From positions 1-64,000 of the forward strand of contig WBZZ01003222.1 of the NCBI GenBank assembly GCA_019918135.1: 64,000 bases of DNA. Direction: 5' to 3'. The notes beneath the pieces were generated by a model. The model made no database searches and was not told the DNA's origin. It worked only from the letters and a program-made list of their open reading frames with translations. Below are positions 13,434 through 22,900 of this stretch, one piece after another. Numbering within the stretch: position 1 is the stretch's first letter; each line of letters starts with the position of its first letter. The position numbers and the translations under genes were made by a program. The stretch comes from Paulinella micropora. Its lineage: Eukaryota > Cercozoa > Imbricatea > Euglyphida > Paulinellidae.

Positions 13434-13760
13434 GTGCCTCCCGCCCGTCCGTGTCTACTTCCAGACTCTCTTGTCGTATTGCACCGTTACCGACATACAG
13501 TGGAAAGAAGGTGCCCGGCGGAAAGGAGTACGTTACGACTTGCGCGGGGCGCCACACCACCGGCAGCTCCAGCAGGGTGCAGCAAGCTACTATTTGCGTA
13601 CTGCCAGTTGGCCGGTGGGGGGGGGGGGGAGTTATGTTTCCTTCTCCTGGAGCTCCCCCTCCCTATCTCTTCTCTCGCCCCTGTCCTTTCTCTCGCCCTT
13701 GTCCCTGCCCTCGTCCCGCACCTCAGAAGAAAGAGGGGAGGGGGGGACGGCAAAAAAACT
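13434..13760 (-). pseudogene. Fragment related to the ORF at 25601-25957
   Basis: On the minus strand at about 13490-13600 the encoded CTLLELPVVWRPAQVVTYSF matches CTLLQLPANWRPAQAVTYFF at 25767-25860, followed in both by a FP-x2-TFFPL segment. It is bounded by G/C runs and pyrimidine tracts with no full-length frame. A remnant of an unrecognised family. Confidence 0.45.
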
Positions 13761-13895
13761 TGGTCATTCGCTCAAAGCAACCAGGCGCGCACCTCGTCCT
13801 CTAGCGCCTCCGGATCGCACGCCAGAGATGTCCAGTATAGTAACTATTTTAATAATATCCTTAACTAGGGACGGAGTGTCGACCTAGACTCGATT

Positions 13896-15492
13896 ATGAG
13901 CCAAGAAGCCGAGCCCGACTTTGTCGAAGAAAAACTTACGACATGGCCCTCGAAACTGGATCTCGCATTGGAGCAAATACAGGAAGAGTGGCTGCAAAAA
14001 CTGGCACAAATTCTGTCGGGTGTCTATAACGGGTTTGAGCTGACTTGGGAAGGCCAGTGTTTCAAAGATCTCAAATTTACAAATAAGACCAATCATGCGC
14101 CTGTTCTTGCGCAGTGGATGGCATTCCTGTCAGCCATGCCCGTTGGTGGAGCAGCAGCAGAACCAACTGCCACGATCCGCGTGTTCCTAAATCTCAAGAG
14201 ATGGTCGGCGAAAGAGAGTGCGTGGGGAGAAATCTTGACTGCCGTGCAAGTTCTGCTTTTAAACCTCAGGGTCCAGCTGTACAGCCTTAACCGCAAAAAA
14301 ACCTTTATAATCACAGATTTGGCTCCCGCCTGGACTTTGACGATGGGGGCGATTGAGCAAAAGCTGGACTTTCGGCACAAAGACACCAGATATCTGGTGG
14401 AGGTACGCGAGCTGCCCAAGCTGCACTACAGTCTTTGGCCGAACGAACTATTGCTATTTATCTCGGCATGGCAAAAGTGTGACGCGGTCATACGCGAACA
14501 AATACTCACAGAGCCCACAGAGCAAACGGAGCTTGTCGAACTGAGCGCTGTCCTGGAAGAAGTGAAGCAGTGGTGCCAGAATAAAGCAAACTCTACCCCT
14601 AAGCGCGCCGAACTACGAACTGCAGCAAAAGAGCCGTTTCTACGGCGCATACAAGCCAGGCAACAGTGGGCGGGGAAGGAGGAGCTGTTCAGAAAATTCG
14701 AAGACGCTTTAGAGAATGTAGATAAGCGCCTGTGTGATGTAGTTAATGAAGGTAAGGAACGTGGCAAGGCTGTCATTGAAGCGCTCAGTAAGTTTAGCTA
14801 TGAGGACGATCATGGTAAGGATTGGTTAACCAAGGAGTACCCGGTATGGTTTGCCGGAGCCTGGTGTCAGGCAACTCATGTGCATATACCCAACTGCAGA
14901 GATGAAAGGTGAGGTTGCCGCCTGTTTGGGATCCAATATGAATGCCAGCAATTTGGAGTTTGAGCAATGTGAGTTCATAGGCGACAATATGGCAGAAAAA
15001 ATGTGGTCCCGCGGTCAGAATCGTCGAATCAAGAATTTCAAGATGTCGTGGTGCTTGAATACTACGCAAATGTTCCCATTCTATCTCGAAGGAGAGAGTG
15101 ACAGCCCCAAGATGCCTTCGCTGCAGGGACTAGCTCTCGACCCGTGCCCTCTCAATGACAATAATCTCCTTGCTGGTATCAAAGCCAGTAAGTCTCTTGA
15201 AAGCCTGACGATTGGTTCTGTAAGTGCCGAATCGTATACAGCGCTGCGAGAGCTGGTGCAAGAAGCCAGGGTTAAATCTCTGGGTCTGCACATGACATAC
15301 GCGGATTTCGGCTTGGTGTCCAGCCTTGTCAAGACCTGCCCCTCCCTCAAGACCTTGCAGCTGCCCTACATGACAAAATTTACCTTGGCTCAGTGGTATG
15401 AGGTGTTGACAGAAGCTACGCTTCGTGAATGCCAGGTGGTCTTTACGCTGCCAACCAACGTAAGACCGTACAAGAGTCCTCCTCCTAAATAA
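13896..15492 (+). CDS. Two-part protein with C-terminal LRR-like region, frameshifted
   Basis: ATG 13896 opens a 338-residue frame with an acidic start and long amphipathic helices (EELFRKFEDALENVDKRL). It stops at 14910-14912, but from about 14870 the coding signal lies in the +1 frame and runs to TAA 15490-15492. The downstream part has leucine-rich repeats with regular spacing (KSLESLTIG, VKSLGLHM, PSLKTLQLPYM). The two frames overlap by 62 nt and the join is natural, so this was probably one protein of about 530 residues. The function of the N-terminal domain is not recognised; an adaptor with an LRR recognition domain is a guess. Confidence 0.55.
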
Positions 15493-15598
15493 AAAATGCT
15501 TTTATCGTTGATTTCTTGTGCTTCTGCCCCCGGCAACTAAACCTGCGAACGACCGAGGAAGTAGCCTACAACCTTCATTTTTACCTCTGCGGCCTTGC

Positions 15599-15973
15599 AT
15601 GTCAGGCCAGCACCACGACGACGAGAGACCCCGCAAGCGCCGCGGAGAGCTTGGTTCGCTCAGCAGGGCAACGGACTTGCTGCGGGGCCTGCGGGTACAC
15701 AAGCTGTCGGTGACAATCCATGGTACTAGCCAGGAGTACCAACTCCCGCTCGAAGACACTGACCTGATCCCGCTCAGGGGACTCGTCCAACTTAAGCGCC
15801 TGGGCCTGCCCGGCGGCGTCTGGTGGCTCGACCTAAGTTCGGCGCCGCCCGTCGCTAAATTTCCGGTGTGTGATACGGCCGAAAAAGGCAATGCCGAAGG
15901 GCTTTTCGGCAGAAACCCGATTTTTCAACCGTATCATACACCACGGAAATTTGGCGACAAACTTCGGGCCTAA
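15599..15973 (+). pseudogene. LRR protein truncated by a MITE-like element
   Basis: ATG 15599 starts a short Arg/Lys-rich N-terminus, then leucine-rich sequence (LRVHKLSVTIHG, LVQLKRLGLPGG). From about 15850 the frame runs into an inverted-repeat element and ends inside it. A related stretch sits at 16618-16740 (SHGSQEYQLVPVL against HGTSQEYQLPLE), on the far side of a second element. This suggests one LRR gene broken up by insertions or two tandem remnants. Confidence 0.5.
15850..15960. mobile_element. MITE-like inverted-repeat element inside an LRR gene
   Basis: The left end GTCGCTAAATTTCCGG...TGTGATACGGCCGAAAAA is mirrored by the right end, whose complement reads GTCGCCAAATTTCCGTGG...TGTATGATACGG. 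Arms of roughly 35 bases flank a short centre. No coding capacity. It interrupts the coding frame of the LRR gene starting at 15599. Confidence 0.7.
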
Positions 15974-16184
15974 AAAAAAAACAGCGAGTCTGGTTCGTCA
16001 AAATCCTAGCCCTTGCTGAAACTCTCTCTCCCCCCCCCGCCCCTATCTCTTTCGTCGCCCCTATCTCTTTCGTCGCCCCTATCTCTTTCGTCGCCCCTAT
16101 CCCTGCCCTCGTCCCGCACCTCGCAAGAGAGAGCGGGTAGGGAGAGGGGGACAAAAAAAAATCTTTTGTTAATATTCGCTCAAC

Positions 16185-16340
16185 CTTGTTTGATACGGCC
16201 GAAACAGGCAATGTACAAGGGCTTTTCGGCAAAGCTGAGTTTTCAGCCATATCACCCCGAAAGTCGGCGACAAATTTCAATCATATCACACAAAAAAACC
16301 ATAAATTTGGCGGCAAATTTAGTGCTCTTCTTAAAAAAAA
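16185..16340. mobile_element. MITE-like inverted-repeat element
   Basis: Core TGATACGGCCGAAACAGGCA ... complement-like TTTCAGCCATATCA, followed by GTCGGCGACAAATTT and a further AAATTTGGCGGCAAATTT. Same family as at 15850-15960, with more diverged arms. Confidence 0.55.
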
Positions 16341-16617
16341 GAAGAGCGAATTTAGTTTGCCAACTCCCCCCCCCCCCTCCCGAGTCTGTAAGCTTCCATA
16401 CTGCACAGCACCTGAACTCGCTCGCGTCACATTCACGTACTGCGACATATCCACATAATTTGCTGGGTCGGAGTTTAGATCAGAATAGTGCAGGCGCAGC
16501 CGCACGAACCACCCGCCGAGCTTGCCTTGCACCAACCCGACCACTGCCGGATTGTCCTGGGCCTGCGCGCGGCGGGTGTGCAGAGCCTCGGCCACGTAGC
16601 AGTGGTGGCTCGGGGTT

Positions 16618-16750
16618 ATGGCCGCGGTGACAAGCCATGGTAGCCAGGAGTACCAACTCGTGCCCGTGCTGTCCAGCGCCGCCTCTGTCGAGGAGCTGGA
16701 ATTAGAGCGGGCAAATCTCGTGACTAACAGCCCAAAAAGAAGAGCAGCGA
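16618..16750 (+). pseudogene. LRR gene remnant
   Basis: Encodes SHGSQEYQLVPVLSSAASVE and LELERANLVT, resembling the stretch of the neighbouring gene at about 15715-15800. It is cut by repeats on both sides. Confidence 0.4.
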
Positions 16751-16924
16751 ATCTAGTTCGCCAAATCCTAGCCGAATGTGTCTTCCCTCCCCCCTATCTC
16801 TTTCGTCGCCCCTGTTCTTTGAGCCCCCCGGGCTCAGGGGGCTCAAGGAGAAAAGAAAGAGCAGCAAGGGAGGGGGGGGGGGAGTGCCCCCCCCCCTCCC
16901 CCCCCTTTTCTAGCCCGTGGTGAC

Positions 16925-17225
16925 TCTTCAGGTATCGTAACCCGAAGCCATCGCAAAACATACCAGGGTGCACGTAAAGATCCGTCTCCCTCGGCACGTC
17001 ACTCCCATACTTGTTCCAATTGAGGGTTGCTGTGTCCGGGAGCGAAAAACGAAGAGCTAATTTGTACATTAGGTCCTTGTACTTGCAGCCGTCAAGCTCG
17101 GGCAAGGAAATACTTACATCTGGCTGAAGCAATTGTCTTTGGTACGCCTTCGCATCCGATGGGGGCTCGGGATTCTCGGGAGGTGGGGACATCACCTCCG
17201 CTTGTAACTGTCGCACCAGCACCAT
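16925..17225 (-). pseudogene. 3'-truncated gene fragment of unknown function
   Basis: ATG at 17225 gives about 100 residues of ordinary protein sequence (ISLPELDGCKYKDLMYKLAL, LNWNKYGSDVPRETDLYVHP). It then runs into Gly runs and a GAGCCCC palindrome block at 16794-16920 that belongs to a dispersed repeat. The end of the gene seems to be replaced by the repeat. No family recognised. Confidence 0.45.
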
Positions 17226-17263
17226 CGCTGCTTTTGTGTTGCTGGCCTAGCGGAACCAGCTCC

Positions 17264-17331
17264 TGCGCCGAGCTTGGCAAAAGCAAACAAGCCGGCTGGA
17301 GTTTCGACTGTACCTTGGCTTGCGCGGGATA
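17264..17331. repeat. 68-bp dispersed repeat, copy 1
   Basis: The CGAGCTTGGCAAAAGC...AACAAGCCGGCTGGAGTTTC...TTGGCTTGCGCGGG segment is repeated almost unchanged at 25268-25325. In both places it carries the same core words as the GC-rich hairpin elements of the window (GCCGGCTGG, GCGCGGG). Confidence 0.7.
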
Positions 17332-17349
17332 AGCATGTCATTACCGACC

Positions 17350-17379
17350 CTGCAGCTGGGGGCATGCCCCCAGCTGCAG
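17350..17379. repeat. Perfect 30-nt palindrome
   Basis: Each 15-nt arm begins CTGCAGCTGGGGGC and the two arms are exact complements with no loop (centre GCATGC). It lies in a non-coding stretch just after the dispersed repeat at 17264-17331. Confidence 0.85.
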
Positions 17380-17800
17380 CTCGCTACTCACGAACTAGAC
17401 TTTCCACGCATAACTGAAGCCCGCCCGGCAGTTGTATATATATATTCTTTGGTTTTTCGTTTTGTGTTCCAAAGCCTTCCCTCCGTAAAAGACGGCGGAA
17501 GACTGCCGGCGGGGAAAAGCGGCGAATTCCCGGGGAGGGGGGCGCCCGGGGGTACACGGTAGATTCTCGTCGCACCGGGAGATCTAGCGAATTTCCGTTT
17601 TGCATCTCAAAAAAAGGAGGGGACTTCTTACCCTCCCGTCCTCTTTCCCTCTTTCTCTCTCTGCTCTAAGGTCAAAGGGGGAAAGTTCTTTAATGACAGA
17701 AAAAGAAGGCAGGGACGTGCTGTCTTCCTGCAAAAAGGCGTAAGGGGTGGGGGGAGGGCAGCAGCGAAGGTACAGTACAGTTGTTGTACTGTGGATTGGT
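17380..17800. other. Non-coding stretch
   Basis: AT-rich word TATATATATATTC at 17434-17446 and pyrimidine tracts; no gene is supported. Confidence 0.4.
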
Positions 17801-17810
17801 GTTTAATCAC

Positions 17811-19060
17811 TGGTAATCACCTGTGGGTGGATAAGCTGACAGTGTGCATTCTTCTGCAATCCGAAAGGCTCAGCCCGAGCCTTGTAACAGATCGGGTTTT
17901 AGTTCATATTTTGCGAAGGTCTCTCCACTGTCCCTAAATTGCCCATCACGACGCCCCGGGTTTACCATGCGAACTAGCTGGCAGGGCAACATAGCTCGAA
18001 GAACCTGTGCACTTTGGCTGATTGCGTGTTGGGCAGGTAGGGTCTTGTGCGGCCAGGCTTGGAGCAGGCCTGTGACGTAGTTGCTGGGCTTCCATTTGGC
18101 TACGACCAGAGGCAGCGCCTCGAGTATCCGACGCAGGCAACCCGTGATTGCAGGCAGATATAGTTCAAGCGTTGTCAGCCCGAGGGGCTCGGGCTGAGCC
18201 CCTCTCTGTATGTCGAGGGTGAGTGCTCGCAGAAGACGAGCAATAGCAGTCGCGACGGGCAGGATGACCTTATGTTGATCGAAGAGAGCAACGAAACTGC
18301 CTGGTTTGTGCTCTTGTTGGCATATCTCGTGTAGATTGAATTCTCGTAAAAGCTTGAGCAGACGGCAGCGGGGGGCAAAGTCTGTCCGTTCGTACTCTCG
18401 TACCGTGTCCCAGTCTGGTCGTAGGTTTGGGGAACGCCGCCGCAAAAACGAACAGTTCTTGTCAGCGTGCAACTCCTGTGCGACCTCTGGGTTATTGGAA
18501 CGGAGACTGTGCTCCTCCTCGTTCAACAGTCCGCTGGACAGTCGCTTGGCTTCTGCTGCGATTTGCTCTTGTGTGAGCACGTCCTCCTCTTCCTTTTGGT
18601 TTTCACTGACTGGGTCAGACTCTGTCACAGGCTGTTGGCGCCGCGCGTTGTAGGCTGCGACCAGTTTTCGCTCGGTTGCTGTGCGGCTCTCCAGGCGTTG
18701 GTCCTTGGCAGTGCGCAGGCTTTGGAGTAGCTCCGCCTGCTCCGTCCTGGCAGCCTCTCTCTGCGCATCCTGCTGCTCACTTCCGGTGTTTGCGCGGTCT
18801 CTTGTAAATGGTCTTCAAGCAAGAAGTCGTGCCGAGTTTTGGCGGGCGGGAGCCGCAGCTTGGAGAAGTCCACAAACGCGGGGGTGTGAAGACCCATCTG
18901 GCGGAGGAACCACAGAAGTTCACGCAGTGCGTGGTTGCGGCTGCGTGCAGCCGCAAGTGTGTTGTATGAGAAGCACATAGTGCGACCCAACCATCTGCTT
19001 TGCGCCAGTGCATGTCTGCTGTGAGATTGTCGGCAGCCCAATCGGTGTGAACTTCCCCCC
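17811..19060 (-). pseudogene. Decayed duplicate of the 3' end of the primase-helicase gene
   Basis: This stretch matches 19960-21215, the last 400 or so codons and 3' flank of the large gene, with many substitutions. The frame is broken: one piece covers 18628-17870 and another frame covers 19065-18625, with the change near 18630 and a further disturbance near 18960. The conserved start (MHWRKADGWVALCAS) is kept. No helicase motifs are included, so it cannot act as a helicase. Confidence 0.85.
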
Positions 19061-19067
19061 TGCAAGG

Positions 19068-19610
19068 GGCACAGAAAGACCGGATATAGCGGGCTTTTTT
19101 TGTTTGCTTGGGGGGAAAAGGCATTAGTCAGCTGAAAAGGGAAATCCCCGGGGAATACACGGACGCAGATTGCCCTGTCGCCCCCCCATCATTTTTCATT
19201 TTCTCTTTTTATAGATGTTCATTTTTGCTCTGATTCCTCGAACCGACGCACCCGGTGGATTTCAGTGCCTTTGTGGAAACCCGGTGAAATTCCGTGCCTA
19301 TCCGGAAGACCCGGTAAAATTCCCCCGCCTGCCACGTCCCCGGCACAGAAAGACCGGATATAGCGGGCTTTTTTTGTTTGCTTGGGGGGAAAAGGCATTA
19401 GTCAGCTGAAAAAGGGAAATCCCCGGGGAATACACGGACGCAGATTGCCCTGTCGCCCCCCCATCATTTTTCATTTTCTCTTTTTATAGATGTTCATTTT
19501 TGCTCTGATTCCTCGAACCGACGCACCCGGTGGATTTCAGTGCCTTTGTGGAAACCCGGTGAAATTCCGTGCCTATCCGGAAGACCCGGTAAAATTCCCC
19601 CGCCTGCCAC
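19068..19610. repeat. Tandem direct repeat, two copies, period about 275 bp
   Basis: Copy 1 runs 19068-19335 and copy 2 19342-19610, nearly identical (copy 2 has one extra A after GTCAGCTGAAAA). The unit begins GGCACAGAAAGACCGGATAT and ends with repeated GACCCGGTAAAATTCC words. It separates the decayed duplicate from the intact large gene, suggesting a recent unequal exchange or amplification. It is followed by a CT microsatellite at about 19722-19747. Confidence 0.9.
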
Positions 19611-19965
19611 TTTACAAGGCGGAGGGGGGGGGGGGGGTGAGCCGCGCATCGGGTAGAAAAGCAGGTGAAGGTTGCTGCGGTTCCCGACAGAGATGGTAGA
19701 GTTTTAAGTTTTTTTGCATAACTCTCTCTCTCTCTCTCTCTCTCTATCTCTGCTCGCAAATCGCTTTCCATTTGCATTTAATAGCGGTTTTCTTGCTGGG
19801 GTGCACACAAGAGTCTGTGCATGTAATTAAGTAAGAAAGTGCAGACATTTTCTTGGAAAGCCAAGTCGCGAGAAAAGTTTTTTTCTATGCTAGAAAAAAG
19901 CAGATATGTGCATTCCGCGCGCGTGAGAGCGGAATACATTGTAAATGTGCGCTTTGTTCTCTTAA

Positions 19966-22900
19966 TCACAGGTAATCCCCTGCGGGGGGGTAGACGGAGA
20001 GTGTGCATTCCTCTGCGATCCTAAAGGCATCTATGCCCTGCAGCATGTCGGGTCTCAATTCATACTGCGAGAATGCCTCCCCTCCTTCTCTGAATCGACC
20101 ATCAGAACGCCTCGGGTTGATCATGCGGACTAGCTGGCAGGGCAACATGACTCGAATAACCTGTGCACTTTGGCTGATCGCGTGTTGGGCAGGTAGTCTC
20201 TTGTGCGGCCAGGCTTGGAGCAGGCCCGTAACGTAGCGCCCCGGCTTCCATTTTGCCACAACTCGTGGCAGCGTCTCGAGTATCCGACGCAGACAACTCG
20301 TGATTGCAGGCAGATCTAAGTCTAGCGTTGTCAGCCCGAGTCCCTCAGGATGAGCCCCTCTCTGTATGTCGAGGGTAAGTGCTCTGAGAAGACTAGCAAT
20401 AGCAGTCGCGACGGGCAGGATGACTTTGTGCTGATCGAATAGAGCAACGAAGCTGCCTGGTTTGTGCTCTTGTTGGCATATCTCATGTAGATTGAATTCT
20501 CGTAGAAGCTTGAGCAGACGGCAGCGGGGGGCAAAGTCTGTCCGTTCGCACTCTCGTACCGTGTCCCAGTCTGGTCGTAGGTTGGGGAACGCGGCCGCAA
20601 AAACGAACAGAGCTTTTTTGTCAGCGTGCAGTTCCTGTGCGACCTCTGGGTTACTGGAACGGATAGTGCGCTCCTCCTCGTTCAGCAGTCCGCTGGACAG
20701 CCGCTTGGCTTCTTCCGCGATCTGCTCTTGTGTGAGCAAGTCCTCCTCCTCCTCCTCCTGCTCTTGGTTTTCACTGCCAGGGTCAGACTCTGTCACGGGC
20801 TGTTGGTGCTGCGCGTTGTAGGCTGCGACCAGTCTTCGCTCGGTTTCTGTGCGGCTCTCCAGGCGTTGGTCCTTGGCAGTGCGCAGGCCAGCTAGTAGCT
20901 CGGCCTGCTCAGTCCTGGCAGCTTCTCTCAGTGCGTCCTGCTGCTTACTTTCCTCCGGTGTTTGCGCGGTCTCTTGTAAATGGTCTTCAAGCAAGAAGTC
21001 GTGCCGAGTCTTGGCGGGCGGGAGTCGCAGCTTGGAGAAATCCACAAACGCGGGTGTGTGAAGACCCATCTGGCGGAGAAACCACAGAAGTTCACGCAGT
21101 GCGTGGTTGCGGCTGCGTGCAGCAGCGAGTGTGTTGTAAGAAGCACAGAGTGCGACCCAGCCATCTGCTTTGCGCCAGTGCATGTTGTCTGCTGCAGGTA
21201 TTTCCCCTGCCCAATCGCTGTGAACTCCGTAGGCTCTCTCCGTGGCCACTGTGTGTCTTTCCTCGCGGTCGATGCTCCTCCGGATCTGGGCCAGGGTGTC
21301 GGGACCCCTGGCAGAGTGGTTTTGGGGTCGGGAGACGCAAATGTGCCACTGCCGTAGGCGCAGAAAACGAACTCGTCCTGCCATTTGAATGTAGTTGAGC
21401 ATGGGCACTTGGTTGTTACTGATGTAACTAAACATCGCCAGGAAATATTGAGCGGAAAAATCAAAGCCCACAGTGAGCACGCTGGTGAAGATCACTACAT
21501 CTACTTTCATCCACTCTTGCACTATCTGGTCGTGCGTGCGCTTGAAGTCCGAGAGGCGCTCGCTCCCTTGGTGGTAGAGCAGAACCTTCAGGCCCAAGAA
21601 TCTGGCCTCCAGTTTGCGTTTGAGCAGGCGGGCCTGGCGCTTGGTGCCATGTGCAATGGCAACTTGTTCCCCCCTGCAAAGAGCAAGCTCGAGGGCTCGA
21701 TGGATACTCTTTGACCCTCGGTGGATGAAGACGTCTCTCACCATGTGCGCGGTGTGCTTGTTGATGTAGAAAATGGTGTTTCGGGGCGTGGCGCGCCCGC
21801 CATCGGTCCAGAGCTGATTGAACTCGTCCGGGGCGGGGGACGCGTTGAGGATTTCCTGTAAAACGCGAATTGTCTTTTGGCCGAGGAAAGCGTCCATGGC
21901 TAGGACACAGCGACTGCTTCGGAGCACGCGTGCAAACATGGTGGCATTTTGCTGGTTGAGTTTTCCTGCACACAGCCCGGCCGTCACATTGAAGAGTGTG
22001 GATTCGCTTTCATCCAGAACGACTAAGTCAAAGGGCCTGTTTCCGATGAGTTTGTGCAGGGACTCGTATTGATAAACCACCTTGTGAGGATCCCGTGCCC
22101 GCTCACGGAAGCGGGCACGGGTCAGGTCCTGGTAAAAGGCTATCTCGATGCCCGCCCTTTGCAGCTCCAACTCCAGCCGGTGGTGCAGGCTGACATTGAA
22201 AGTTATCCGGGGGCCTATCATCAGACAGCGGAACGCTTGGTCCCGAGAGCGGCGCAGCTTGGACAAGGCCTGTAGCTCTTGCGCGGAGAAGAAGTCGTCT
22301 GGGTTGTGACCCTCGATAGCGAGCAGAAGGCGGGCTAACGCCTCTGTCTTGCCGGTCCCCATGCAAGCACGCAGGAAGACCAGCCGTGCCCCTTCGGGCA
22401 GGGCTAACTTGCGCACCCAGCGCGAGTCATACTCCACATAGATAGCCTCTGTGCCCCGCCCATCGTCGGTGCCAAAGTCGTGTGCCTGCTCCCCGCCCTC
22501 ATATACCTGGTTTTCGAAATGTGGAAAAAGAAAGCGGAAACCGCCCGGCTTTTGTGCGAGCAGCTCGGCTTCGGCGATGTCGGATGCCGACGCGTCGGGT
22601 GGGAGTTCGGGGCGGCGGCAGCGCCGCCCAGTGTCGGCCAGACGACGTTTTTTGCGCCTGGGCGGTCGCACGGGCGCTGCCTTCAATTCTTTTTCCTTGG
22701 CCGCTGCCTCGCAGGCCGCGCACTGCTGCAGCCACCAGGCATAGTCATCCCGGCAGATGCGTCGAGTTGCGTCCGTGCAGTCAGTGCAGTCCGGGCAGGC
22801 GACCAAGAAAATGTCCGAGTAGTGATATTGCGGACGGGGGGCGGTGGTGGCCTGGTGGCTGGTTTCCTGCTGTTGTTCTTCATCTTCAGGTCCTGCGTCG

